A stretch of DNA of 64,000 nt from Vibrio tubiashii ATCC 19109 (GCF_000772105.1 NZ_CP009354.1:1488001-1552000), one strand, 5' to 3'; shown: positions 38,301 to 47,041, numbered from the stretch's first letter. Program-made: numbers and translations. Notes: generated by a model not told the origin, from the sequence alone.

Positions 38301-38770
38301 ATAGAGTGTTCGCTTAGCCAGAATAGAATCGGAAATTCGATGTCATTACCGAAATCATCAACCTTGTACGCCTCGTATCCCATTTGTGTAATGATGCTCT
38401 TATCTTTACATGGGTCGTCACTCAACAATAGGTAGATAGGTTGGTCATAACGACTGTTAAGCCTTTTCTTGCGCTTTTGTACACCAATCATGCGTTTAAA
38501 GTGCAAAGCCAAAAGCTTACTTCGTTTCTGGATCAGCAATCTTTGTTGATCGGGTGTTTTACTTGCTCCGCCTTTACGTCGCATCAACCAGTAAGTGAGT
38601 AAACCGATAACGAGACCTGTGATGAATGATACGATACCACCGATAATAAGTTTCTCTGGATAGAGCCACCAGGTTAAGGCACCACCTATCAGCATGACAA
38701 GCAAAGCAAGCAGTATAGACCAGACAAGGCTACGCTTTGTTGAATTCTGTGTGGGTTTAGCATCACTCAT
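35396..38770 (-). CDS. tssM: T6SS membrane complex protein TssM (IcmF)
   Basis: 1124 residues. Two N-terminal membrane segments (about 14-36 and 42-62), a cytoplasmic domain, a third membrane segment (about 417-437) and a long periplasmic part ending in an IcmF C-terminal domain. It forms the envelope-spanning channel with TssL and TssJ. The P-loop found in many TssM proteins is missing: after SRYDQPIYLLL the sequence reads SDDPCKDKSII (117-127) rather than GxxGxGKT. It lies two bases after tssL. Confidence 0.93.
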   Translation of the reverse strand: MSDAKPTQNSTKRSLVWSILLALLVMLIGGALTWWLYPEKLIIGGIVSFITGLVIGLLTYWLMRRKGGASKTPDQQRLLIQKRSKLLALHFKRMIGVQKRKKRLNSRYDQPIYLLLSDDPCKDKSIITQMGYEAYKVDDFGNDIEFPILFWLSEHSILISISMGEDQQPQYLKTLSDSLNKWRPRQAINGLLLTTEIATLLGNQEKLTQRADDVKSTIKTFNDTFGLNLPVYNLITNMGQVNDFCQFFSAFDEAKRNDVFGATSPVLKNGGIDADWYHEEYDHLISQLIANTSSALSSQLNQEYRNSICAAPYQFGLLKQSLWHFLQRLYRGDQLSNGLNFRGFYFTHSGSGEKQYDLLANVVNESLGNEKFQQHQQIPVTQTLFAQHIMNHVVLNENELVGVNRRKENMLIFWQGAYTVFCAVLLIAILAIIKLDFDYQNARETRADNMLERYKEAIAASPYDIENMADNIPNLYSLNRIYALYLQPDPWYTLPFMPSSSIKTEVEAAYFDELARVLIPSMENTLEKDLFVYVNLEDQAKTLSLLNNYRLLFDPKRTNIEELKSYFMSSLTDQGEADSVNLAQLKILLDDVFAQDLVPTKANFDLEKLAKKVINQTGVETLLYEHILNSPTYSKRVDVRQELGSNFSQLLSFSPNYVGYLVPYLYTPSGFNELDLSVGSPVLTEALQAYEGVAGSSPSALELYRISRDLKQMYQNDYINYWRDFTAHIQANNVDSADSLKATLSVLTTASNNPLAQLYGTISKYTSVEIEVPKAKEGETQPPAQDADKKESARQIYIAFMPYHQQVEANDQGTKAIDTLLSQFTEMETYLEKFYSSDKPQKLAFSTLTAELKVSNPVSSVAKQTEKQPQLSLDIINGVTTQANEMVMLLAHGYLNTAWQSEVFQTYQDTIAAYYPFNKAASVDATTSDVASFFKSNGVLDKFYQSKLKGFSTDERSPFLPGLLPNSGLALDPNVWQMISKATDIRNALFLQDPQNLTLQFQLKAMEMSSNLTQFSIIAEKSLFSYQHGPRLWSKQTWSAKDVDKNSIGFKLQAQETQVADEKFTGSWAWFKLIEPRVVSTTSQDTTVKFVYDDSQVELSIKTQGQNNPFVPNFFSAFSLPASI

Positions 38771-38772
38771 CG

Positions 38773-39972
38773 TTATTGTGCCTCTTTATCGTTTTTATTG
38801 TCGTTTTGCGTGTTTCTCACGATGATGGGTGTGAGCTGATCTTTTTCTATATACCAACTCTTAATTTCTCTTGCTTGCTCAGAGGACTCACTTCGTACAA
38901 TGACGCGGAAGTAGGAATCAAACTCGTCAACAACCGCCTCATACTTTGATGGCGCGAGCGTAGAAACAAAGTTTTCAGCATTTTTCTGCGAAGAGAACGT
39001 TGCTAATTGAACCAACCAAGAGGAATGGCTGGTACCTAAATTCGGCGGTGGCGGAGCGTCCACTAGCTCAACTTTACTGGCTCGTTGGGGCATGGTTTCC
39101 AAGTCAGCGTCATCACTGATAAAGACAATATCATTCACTTGGCCTGACATTACATAGCGAGCGCTGAAGTCCGGTAAGTTGTTAAAGTCGCGAGCTCGTT
39201 GCGAATGCGTTTTGTTGTACCAAAAATAGGTCAGGGCAATGCTGGTAAAGATCAGGCATAAGAAGAAAACAGTAGTGATAAAGTAGCGTTTACGACGAGT
39301 CGGCTTACGAACTTTAGGCAGTTTAATTCGAGTACGGCAATGGATCGCGCTCGTTTGTCGATACTGGCTAATTAACTGCTCCAACTGATGTATGAAGGAT
39401 TTAAGTTGGTCATTTCCTGTCTCTCGGTACTGACCTTTAAATCCAATGTTTAGGAAAATGTAGATGATCTCAAGTAGGTCAATCATCTTGTGCGGCTGTC
39501 TGAGTGCTTTATCAGCGACAGTAAAGAACAGCTCACCACCATTTCGCATACCGAAAAGTTCGCTCAGCAGGGTTTTGTTTTCCCAGCCGCGTGACTCACC
39601 CCATTCACTGTAAATAATCAGTTCGTCTAACACGACCGCGTAGAGGAAGCAGAGTTTATCAATGACTGCGACAGGGTAGGAAAGCTCAGCGCCTTTTGTT
39701 TTGATGTCATTAATCCCGTCAACTAGCTGATGACGTAAAGTTGTGACGTCTTCTGGCTCGGGAAGCGTAGAGACTTTTAATGTGATCGCTAATAGCTCAC
39801 TGCTTATATTGAGTAGCTGGTTTTCTGCTTTATCGAAATAGTGCAGAAATTCACTGCGACCTCGGCTCGCATCAACAGAGATCCATGAACTGTCGCTGAC
39901 ATCGTCTTCTTTAGCGACAAACTCGGACTCTTTTGCATCCCAGACTAGGGTTTCTTCATCCAAATAGTCCAT
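38773..39972 (-). CDS. tssL: T6SS membrane complex protein TssL (DotU) with SPOR domain
   Basis: 399 residues. A DotU domain (about 40-215, with LDELIIYSEWG) is followed by one membrane segment (231-251) and a periplasmic part ending in a SPOR domain (about 318-385, WLVQLATFSSQKNAENFV). SPOR domains bind peptidoglycan stripped of stem peptides, so this TssL carries its own cell-wall anchor instead of relying on TagL or a similar partner. It starts four bases after tssK. Confidence 0.93.
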   Translation of the reverse strand: MDYLDEETLVWDAKESEFVAKEDDVSDSSWISVDASRGRSEFLHYFDKAENQLLNISSELLAITLKVSTLPEPEDVTTLRHQLVDGINDIKTKGAELSYPVAVIDKLCFLYAVVLDELIIYSEWGESRGWENKTLLSELFGMRNGGELFFTVADKALRQPHKMIDLLEIIYIFLNIGFKGQYRETGNDQLKSFIHQLEQLISQYRQTSAIHCRTRIKLPKVRKPTRRKRYFITTVFFLCLIFTSIALTYFWYNKTHSQRARDFNNLPDFSARYVMSGQVNDIVFISDDADLETMPQRASKVELVDAPPPPNLGTSHSSWLVQLATFSSQKNAENFVSTLAPSKYEAVVDEFDSYFRVIVRSESSEQAREIKSWYIEKDQLTPIIVRNTQNDNKNDKEAQ

Positions 39973-39976
39973 AGCA

Positions 39977-41308
39977 TTATCTCAGGGCATATAGCATAAC
40001 TTCGAGGTCTGCGATTCGAGTATCGACATGGAGAGCAATCGCATCGCGGTTTTCGAGCATTTCTAACCACATACGATCGGCAGTGTCGACTTCAAAGTAA
40101 GACACCCCTTGCATCGGTTTAAGTTCACTTGGTGCAACTGGTAACGGTGACAGCGCAATACCCGATAGGCCGTTTCGTACGATCTCAACAATGCGCGCGT
40201 TGTTACTTAACTTGGCAGCGATAGGGAACAGCTCATTGAGCTCAGCACTGCTAATGGTCGATTTAACAGAGAGGACAAATCGACGATTCGACACGCTTGC
40301 GGTGTCTTTGATTAAGGTTCTAAGCAATCGACGACGTTCGAACAAAGAGCTATCCCAAGCAAACTCAAGTACAGAGTCTTGTTGAACCAGCGTGAGCATG
40401 TTACGCAGAGAGGCGAATAAAGGATTAAAGCTCTCGTAAAGCTTGTGATACTGCAATGGCAAACATGGTTCCGGAATCGCTGGAGTTAATGCCATGATTT
40501 GCGCTTCGAACTTACGCAACTCGCCGTAGACTTGGTGCGTTTGTAGCTTTGGATTGGTAATGGAAAGGTCAAACCACGGCAGCCAACTGTTCAATGTTTG
40601 CAACCACAAGTAATCTTGCATCATTGATTGCGGGCTTTTTTGCCCTTGGCCAGCTTGAATTCTCTGCAATAGGGTCGTTGCGCGATTGGCAGTCAGGGCA
40701 TGTATTTCTTTTAAACGCTCAAGTAGCAGTTGAGAGGCACCGTAATGTAGACATGCTGGAATAAATGCGCGGTCAAGAATCACTTCACCCGCTTCTGTGC
40801 ATTCTAAAATCTTGGCGACAGGTATAAGCGTAAAGCCAGAGGTATCTTCACCTTCCAACTTAATAGAAATATTCAGATGAGCGACATCTATCTCAACACT
40901 CGCATTTTCTGATGTTGATGTGTCAAATACATTGATAGAGCGAGATAGGTAACGACCTTGATCCGATTGCTCTTGCCCGTAGTCGTTGTTGCCTTGTAAA
41001 GAGATAGGAAGTGCCAAGTAGACCACAGTTTCAATGCTGCCTTGGATAACATCTCGGGCAACCTCGTGCTTCATTTCAAACTGAGTACCGTCAGGAAACA
41101 CACCTGCGCTACTGGCGATAGAAAGCTTACCGATTTTTAATAATTCGTGATTGATGGTGAGTTCTGTCACACCATAAAAGGGAGCAAATCCAGCTAGAGT
41201 CTCAACGTTCTGACGAACATAATTCTGTACGTAGCGATCCTGTTGCTGAAAATGTTGTGGGGCAATAAACATGCCTTCTTGCCAAACTACTTTTTTAAAC
41301 GCGTCCAC
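39977..41308 (-). CDS. tssK: T6SS baseplate protein TssK
   Basis: 443 residues. The start KVVWQEGMFIAPQHFQQQDRY is the family signature, and the end (DRMWLEMLENRDAIALHVD) matches the C-terminal domain that docks on TssL-TssM. TssK links the baseplate wedges to the membrane complex. Confidence 0.95.
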   Translation of the reverse strand: MDAFKKVVWQEGMFIAPQHFQQQDRYVQNYVRQNVETLAGFAPFYGVTELTINHELLKIGKLSIASSAGVFPDGTQFEMKHEVARDVIQGSIETVVYLALPISLQGNNDYGQEQSDQGRYLSRSINVFDTSTSENASVEIDVAHLNISIKLEGEDTSGFTLIPVAKILECTEAGEVILDRAFIPACLHYGASQLLLERLKEIHALTANRATTLLQRIQAGQGQKSPQSMMQDYLWLQTLNSWLPWFDLSITNPKLQTHQVYGELRKFEAQIMALTPAIPEPCLPLQYHKLYESFNPLFASLRNMLTLVQQDSVLEFAWDSSLFERRRLLRTLIKDTASVSNRRFVLSVKSTISSAELNELFPIAAKLSNNARIVEIVRNGLSGIALSPLPVAPSELKPMQGVSYFEVDTADRMWLEMLENRDAIALHVDTRIADLEVMLYALR

Positions 41309-41328
41309 GTTAATTCCCTATATACTGA

Positions 41329-41814
41329 CTAAAATACTTGCCACCAGCTGGATTCAGGTGTGACTATTTCTAACGAGGCTTTTGCCCCTTGTATGTTGAG
41401 CTGCAGATATTGATCTGCTTGTACTGGCAAAGTGGAAAATGCCTTTGTTTCACTATTCTGGTAATCAACAAACTCAACAAGTACGGCAACGTACTGGGTC
41501 GTTTTGTTAATATCTAATACCTGCTCAGTGCTTGTGTCTGGAAGTATTACCGGCAACACTTGTTTTGACACTAGGTTCGCGCTTAACAGCTGAACATCAT
41601 TTGAATACAGATCGATAAACGGTACTTGTTTGAACATCTGTACGTCGGTTAATTGATACAATCTAACGACGACAGGGTTTGCAGTGTTTGAATCAGACGG
41701 ATTCATTGCTGCATCTGACTTTATTGTTAAGTTGTATTGAGAAACGACAGGAACTGGATCAGAAGAACATCCAGCTAACAACAGCACTGCCGCTAAATAC
41801 CACTTCCTCATCAA
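41329..41814 (-). CDS. tssJ: T6SS outer membrane lipoprotein TssJ
   Basis: 161 residues. A lipoprotein signal (LLLAGC, Cys16) precedes a beta-sandwich domain with PVVVRLYQLTDVQMF, the TssJ signature. It anchors the membrane complex in the outer membrane and binds the TssM periplasmic domain. Its ATG overlaps the FHA gene stop by four bases. Confidence 0.93.
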   Translation of the reverse strand: MMRKWYLAAVLLLAGCSSDPVPVVSQYNLTIKSDAAMNPSDSNTANPVVVRLYQLTDVQMFKQVPFIDLYSNDVQLLSANLVSKQVLPVILPDTSTEQVLDINKTTQYVAVLVEFVDYQNSETKAFSTLPVQADQYLQLNIQGAKASLEIVTPESSWWQVF

Positions 41815-42755
41815 CCTTCCTCTCGCTGTTTCTGCATATTTTCCAAAAACAAAGCTTTGAACTGGCGACGAAAGTCTCCATTTTGTTGTCTGTGCTGGAA
41901 GTGCTTACGATAGATCTTCCAATACTTTTTCTCTTTGTTGCTGAACAGTCCGACAGACAGGTACTCGCTAAACTGATTTTCAAGTTCTTTAGGAGCGAAC
42001 TCATTGAGAAACTGATCAACGGTTTTTTCTAATGCATCAAACAAGGCATCGTGGTGAAGCATTGGGTTTTGCAAATATTGTTGGTTTTTCTCAGATAGCG
42101 TAAGTAGCTTCTCAATAGACGCTTCCAACTGAGTATTGTTGCTTGGTGTATCGACAGGCAGATACTCTAGATCGGTGGCCTGTTCGAACGTCTTTGTTTG
42201 TGCCACTTCGTCCACTTCGACATGAGCAGCGATTTCGTCGCTATCTAGATCTTCAAACGGGTCTGAGGCAAAAGGATCATCGCTTAGAACATTTTTATGC
42301 GAAAACGAAGCGCCGCTTTGTTTTTGCTTTGGTGCTTCTGTTTGTTCTAAGAACTCAGTTTCGTCATCGTTAAGGTTTAACTCAAATGGTTGAGAGAGAA
42401 AGTCGTCATCGTCTTGTTGAGGTGGCTCAGCACTTGATGAAACAAGAGTAGAAACAAGCATGGTGTAGTTTTCTACTTTTATGATGTCTCCGTCATTGAG
42501 TGGGTATTCTTTATCTCTCACCATGACTTTGTCGTTTAATGAAGCGCAATTTTGACCACGACTAATCAATACATAGCCTCGGTCGGTTAGGCGGACTTCG
42601 CCATGAGTACGGGAAATACGTTTGCTTTGGTCGGGTAAACAGATATCACACGCAGGGGCACGACCAAGAGTGCCTCCTGATTCTGGAAGATACACAACTC
42701 TTGAGGCTACAACCTCTTCAGTGGGTACAGAAATCAAATGGATACTGACGGCCAC
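41811..42755 (-). CDS. tagH: T6SS FHA-domain protein (TagH/Fha)
   Basis: 314 residues. An FHA domain (about 24-100: GGTLGRAPACDICL, SKRISRTHGEV, then the SLND stretch) reads phosphothreonine. The middle is acidic and low in complexity; the C-terminal part (about 200-314) matches the TagH C-terminal region. With the kinase at the end of the operon it forms a likely threonine-phosphorylation switch controlling assembly. Confidence 0.9.
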   Translation of the reverse strand: MAVSIHLISVPTEEVVASRVVYLPESGGTLGRAPACDICLPDQSKRISRTHGEVRLTDRGYVLISRGQNCASLNDKVMVRDKEYPLNDGDIIKVENYTMLVSTLVSSSAEPPQQDDDDFLSQPFELNLNDDETEFLEQTEAPKQKQSGASFSHKNVLSDDPFASDPFEDLDSDEIAAHVEVDEVAQTKTFEQATDLEYLPVDTPSNNTQLEASIEKLLTLSEKNQQYLQNPMLHHDALFDALEKTVDQFLNEFAPKELENQFSEYLSVGLFSNKEKKYWKIYRKHFQHRQQNGDFRRQFKALFLENMQKQREEG

Positions 42756-42758
42756 TAG

Positions 42759-43481
42759 TTACCTCTCACACTTAGATACGGCTGCATTGAATGCAGACAA
42801 GAAACCAGAATACTTAGTTAGGAAACGATTTGAAAAATAGACGCCCATCGGTTTAGTTTCGAGAACTTGATACTGGAAAAAATCGCTCGGTAAACCTGCT
42901 TCATCTAGCTCGCTTTTGAAGACCAAATCATCTTCTAAAGCAATGTCAATTTCCCTTTGTTTTAAAAGCTTTAGTAATACTTTAGCATCTCTAGGCTGTT
43001 TGACTACGTTATAGCCGTTACGTTTTAGCCAAAACCACTTATTCGACCCAAATTTAGCCGAGAATTTAAGGTTAAGCTTTGACAACTCATCTATTTTAGG
43101 CTCGACACCGGGGCCGAAATACCACATAAGTTTTTGTTCTGCGATAGGTGCCGAAAGTGTGGCGTATTCATCTCGCTCATCAGTTTGGGTAGCAACAAAG
43201 AAACCGTGTTGCGCGCCACTGTGTACGCGTAGTTGCGCATCAGACCAACTGGTCATTGTGAGTTGGTATGGTTGGCCCATTTTTCCAAGGATGCATTTTA
43301 CTTTATCTAGTGCTAAACCCTGCATTTGTCCGTGCTTGTACTCTTGGTAAGGCGCCCACTCTTGAGTGGTTAACAGTAATCGAGCAGGTCCAATGCTAGT
43401 TTGTGCGAAAGCATGGGTGCTGCTAAGCAGTCCCATCATAATCATTAGGCAGAAAGCAAAACATGGCATCATTCTGACCAT
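42759..43481 (-). CDS. Periplasmic solute-binding family 3-like protein in the T6SS operon
   Basis: 240 residues. Signal peptide (about 1-27, ending HAFAQ), then EWAPYQEYKHGQMQGLALDKVKCIL, the ligand-site start of family 3 binding proteins. It is shorter than amino-acid binding proteins in transporters. The start at 43481 has GGAGG six bases before it, and it overlaps the previous gene by 13 bases. No permease or ATPase partner is present, so a sensing rather than transport role is likely. Confidence 0.8.
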   Translation of the reverse strand: MVRMMPCFAFCLMIMMGLLSSTHAFAQTSIGPARLLLTTQEWAPYQEYKHGQMQGLALDKVKCILGKMGQPYQLTMTSWSDAQLRVHSGAQHGFFVATQTDERDEYATLSAPIAEQKLMWYFGPGVEPKIDELSKLNLKFSAKFGSNKWFWLKRNGYNVVKQPRDAKVLLKLLKQREIDIALEDDLVFKSELDEAGLPSDFFQYQVLETKPMGVYFSNRFLTKYSGFLSAFNAAVSKCER

Positions 43482-44476
43482 TCATTTCCTCCAATTAACT
43501 CGGAAATTTTTAAAATTGAAACAGGGGGATAATAATCCAAAGTGCGTGCGGCACCCACATTGACAATGTATGAATACTGGCTAAGTGGCTCAATAGGCAA
43601 ATCTTGGGCTTTACGTTTGTTGCTCAATATTTGCTCTGCTTTGTGTCCGGCAAATTCACCAACGTTATAATAACGGCTAACTATACCAAATAGCGCGTTA
43701 TGATTGCGAATAGGGGATTCAGTTGCTGAAAAAGTAGCTATTCCCTGGGCGTGAAGGCTATCTACGATGCCTTTCCCTTGGCTGATGATGTAGGAATCGG
43801 GTGGTAAATAAGCAAGCTGGACCCTATCTTCAAGCATGGTTTCGATCACTTTCGAGAGTGAGCTTAGGTCTGGTTTACCATCTTTAGTTCGAAGAGGATA
43901 CAAGTAGACATCCATACCGAACTTCGCAGACAGCATTTGAATCTTACGTGCGGTAATCACCGCGTTGTTTTCCAACGGATTGAACACGATGCCCATTGTC
44001 GAAATATTGGGCAGTTTTTGAATCGCGTTAAATTGAACCTTGTGGGGCACAATATGACTTACACCAGTAAAATTACGATGCTGAGAATTGTCATCTGAAA
44101 TTATTTTTGAACCCACAGGGTCGGTCACGATACTAAATACCACAGGGGTATTGCTGTGCTGTCTAAATGACGTTGGTTTGTCTTCTGTTCCTAAGAGTGA
44201 GAGGGTAGTCGTAGTGCCGAATGTATAAACAAGGTCTGCATCGTAAGAGTCTATGTTATTAATATAATTAGACAATGTCTCTCTGTCTCTTTTGGCGTCA
44301 AGCAAGGTGTAGCTGACGGGCATTTTACTAGAAAGGTATTCCATAAAGCCTTTTTCAGCATCAGTGACACCTCGCCATAAGATCATGACAACATGCTTTT
44401 TCTCTGCTGCGAATGCCAACGTTGGTACTGAGAACTGCGTGACCAAGGTGATCAAAACTAAGATTAAAACTCTCAT
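43469..44476 (-). CDS. Periplasmic ABC-type substrate-binding protein (PF04392-like) in the T6SS operon
   Basis: 335 residues. Signal peptide (about 1-23, ending TLAFA), then a two-lobe binding fold of the ABC_sub_bind family (VVMILWRGVTDAEKGF; FGTTTTLSLLG; GIVFNPLENNAV). Members often serve sensor proteins or orphan uptake systems. The ATG overlaps the stop of the sensor-MFS gene (ATGA), so the two are translationally coupled. Confidence 0.82.
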   Translation of the reverse strand: MRVLILVLITLVTQFSVPTLAFAAEKKHVVMILWRGVTDAEKGFMEYLSSKMPVSYTLLDAKRDRETLSNYINNIDSYDADLVYTFGTTTTLSLLGTEDKPTSFRQHSNTPVVFSIVTDPVGSKIISDDNSQHRNFTGVSHIVPHKVQFNAIQKLPNISTMGIVFNPLENNAVITARKIQMLSAKFGMDVYLYPLRTKDGKPDLSSLSKVIETMLEDRVQLAYLPPDSYIISQGKGIVDSLHAQGIATFSATESPIRNHNALFGIVSRYYNVGEFAGHKAEQILSNKRKAQDLPIEPLSQYSYIVNVGAARTLDYYPPVSILKISELIGGNEWSE

Positions 44477-47016
44477 TTTGCTACCTCTAGTTGTCTATCT
44501 TTTTTAGTAAAGAATGCGTAGAAACCCACCAACACCGTAGAGCTGATAAACAACGTGATGCCAAACAGTATGATGGTGTCTTGGAAACCAAATAGGCTCA
44601 GGCACAAGCCTGCTAACATAGGCCCTGCGATGTTTCCGATGCGCTCGGTAAGTCGGAAAATACCGATTGTTTTTCCTTTATCGATTCCTTCGTTGGCCAG
44701 TAAGTCCATGACCAACGGAATCTGCGGTGAGACACTGATGCCGTGTGCGATACCAATCAGAATCACGATCATCAATAGCCCCATAGTACCTGGCAGGAAG
44801 ACGATGTTAACTAAGGCTAACGCTGAAAGTAGACCGCCAAATACGATGAACTTAATTTTGTTATCCCAACGGTCTACGAGGAAAGCACTCAAAGGTGATA
44901 TGACAATAATCGCGATACCATAACTCATCATGACACGACCCGACACTGCACTGCTTTCGCCTAAATACTGTAAATAAACTGGGCAGATGTAATAGAGGAA
45001 GCCTGTGAGAACGACCTTGGCTGGTATCGCACTGAAAAAAGTGATCAACGAGAAGTATTTGTTGCTGAGCAAGACTTTAAAGTCATTGAGCCGAACTGGC
45101 TTACTTTGAGCGTTTGAACTACCACGACTGAAAAAGCTCATAACAAACAAAACGCTTACCAAGGCTAAGACAGATGCGAGCATAAAGGTCACGCTATAGC
45201 CAAGCTTGTCCGCTAAGATGCCACCGATTGCCGCGCCACACAGAGAACCAGAGAAAAACGAAGATAAGAAGGTAGACATACCTTTAGTTCGGTTTTTGGT
45301 CGTCGTTGTATCAGTGATATACCCTTGGGCAGAAATGAAGACAATACCATAACCAACTGCCGTATAAGCTCTCGCAATAAGTAGCAGCTCAAGTGTTTGA
45401 CAGATTGCGGTAAGAGCGAGGCCTGTACTCGTGATTAAGCCTCCGACTATTAAAGACTTGCGACGGCCTACTTTATCTGACCAATAGCCAGCAAAGGGTA
45501 GGGAGATTGCCCAGCAGAACATAAACAGAGAGATAGGTAAGCTGGTGACTAAGCTTTCAGGTATCCAATCTTGCGAGCGAGATAAGCTGGCTACAAAGTT
45601 TGGGAAAAATGCTAATGAAGCTGCTTCTGCGAAGACCAGCATAAACAATGGCAGTCGAATAAAGCGATAGTCTTGAAGATTTTTTACTTTAAGCGTTTTG
45701 TTTGAATGTTGTCTTTGGATAATCGAGTTGATGCTATGAGTCACACGCCCAAGCTCATCTTTGGCAGAAATACGCGCGAGCCACAATGATGCGCCAATTT
45801 TTGAGTCTGTTAGTAATTGTTTGATCTGGTGCCAAGGTTTTATGATCATGAAATTACAGACAAAAAGTATAATTTCGATGACCACAAGGGCAGACGCGAT
45901 AAGTACCGTCAACATATCCATTAAGCTATCTTCGATTAGCTGAGGGATAATGTTCATGTCGGTGGTCATCTTAATCGATGTTAGTGAATCTGGATCGATT
46001 TCCAGATTTATCGAAGACGAATGGTCGTTACCCGTAAAGTTATTTGGGTAATGGTACAAAGACGTTTCAGCCTGTTGAAGCTCAATAGAGAGCAGTTCTT
46101 TATGCTGACTAAGATACTCAGCAAACTCATCTTCAAGCCCATAGAGTCTATCTAGAGGAACACCTTGGTTGAGCAGTCTTTGGATCATGCTGCTAAGCGT
46201 GTCACCAATGACGATAGATTTCTGTTCTAATTGAGTTTCGTAAGTGGTCGAGAATTTATCGAGAGCCTGATACGAACTACCCACATTAGACGCGATAGTC
46301 AGAACGATAGCCAGTGCAATAATCAGCAGCGGGAAATACTTATCACGAAAGCGCTGCCAACCATTTTTACCTTTTTTAGCAAAAAAGCGTTGATTGGCGT
46401 TTTCGATAAGCTCTTTGTCAGTCAGCTCTGGTTGTTCAAGTGTTTCTGAGAACCCTTTCAGCTTCTTCAACAAAAAGTCTAGGCCGGTGTATAAAGCTAC
46501 GTAGCCAATAAAGCATGCAATCAACACCCACATTAATGTGTCAAATAGTTGCTGCATAAGCAACTTATGCTTAATGCTGTTTAAGTATCCCGTTGAGTAG
46601 TAAAGCTGAAGAGCACCTTCTTTGACATCAAAAGTATTGGTGATGTCAGACGCGATAAGTCGTTCGTTCTCAGTGGCTTCACCAGCAGAGTAGAGGACAT
46701 CCCCTTTATTGTTGACGACTTGCATTCGGCTAATTCCGTCAACAAGCGATAGGCGTCTCTCTAAAAGAGATTGGATGTTTGAAATAGAAGAAAGTGGCAG
46801 GCCTAAACTTATAGCCTGCTTAATATCGTGATCGGTTTCGTTTAAGACGACTTGATAAGTAGAATCACTGGTTTGGGTTAGCCGTTTCTCAAAGTTTAGA
46901 TAGTTTAATGTGCTGTTTAAGCCATTGGAAAACAGTAAGACTGAGAAAATCGCTAACACGAGTTTGACTCTTAACGAGAAAAACGTACGACGTGAAGTGA
47001 CATGGTTACTGCTCAT
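44473..47016 (-). CDS. Tandem-sensor / HAMP / MFS transporter fusion protein
   Basis: 847 residues. Membrane segments at about 17-38 and 158-180 flank a first extracytoplasmic domain; segments at about 228-246 and 367-393 flank a second; a HAMP-like stretch follows (394-445); then about twelve MFS segments (453-840) with loop motif GYWSDKVGRRK. The two periplasmic domains look alike (QAISLGLPLSSI and QRLLNQGVPLDRL at matching places), so they may be a duplication. Such a sensor-transporter fusion is unusual. It sits 25 bases after tssH and overlaps the next binding-protein gene. Confidence 0.85.
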   Translation of the reverse strand: MSSNHVTSRRTFFSLRVKLVLAIFSVLLFSNGLNSTLNYLNFEKRLTQTSDSTYQVVLNETDHDIKQAISLGLPLSSISNIQSLLERRLSLVDGISRMQVVNNKGDVLYSAGEATENERLIASDITNTFDVKEGALQLYYSTGYLNSIKHKLLMQQLFDTLMWVLIACFIGYVALYTGLDFLLKKLKGFSETLEQPELTDKELIENANQRFFAKKGKNGWQRFRDKYFPLLIIALAIVLTIASNVGSSYQALDKFSTTYETQLEQKSIVIGDTLSSMIQRLLNQGVPLDRLYGLEDEFAEYLSQHKELLSIELQQAETSLYHYPNNFTGNDHSSSINLEIDPDSLTSIKMTTDMNIIPQLIEDSLMDMLTVLIASALVVIEIILFVCNFMIIKPWHQIKQLLTDSKIGASLWLARISAKDELGRVTHSINSIIQRQHSNKTLKVKNLQDYRFIRLPLFMLVFAEAASLAFFPNFVASLSRSQDWIPESLVTSLPISLFMFCWAISLPFAGYWSDKVGRRKSLIVGGLITSTGLALTAICQTLELLLIARAYTAVGYGIVFISAQGYITDTTTTKNRTKGMSTFLSSFFSGSLCGAAIGGILADKLGYSVTFMLASVLALVSVLFVMSFFSRGSSNAQSKPVRLNDFKVLLSNKYFSLITFFSAIPAKVVLTGFLYYICPVYLQYLGESSAVSGRVMMSYGIAIIVISPLSAFLVDRWDNKIKFIVFGGLLSALALVNIVFLPGTMGLLMIVILIGIAHGISVSPQIPLVMDLLANEGIDKGKTIGIFRLTERIGNIAGPMLAGLCLSLFGFQDTIILFGITLFISSTVLVGFYAFFTKKDRQLEVAK

Positions 47017-47041
47017 ACTTACTGCTTTCCTTGGCTACTTG

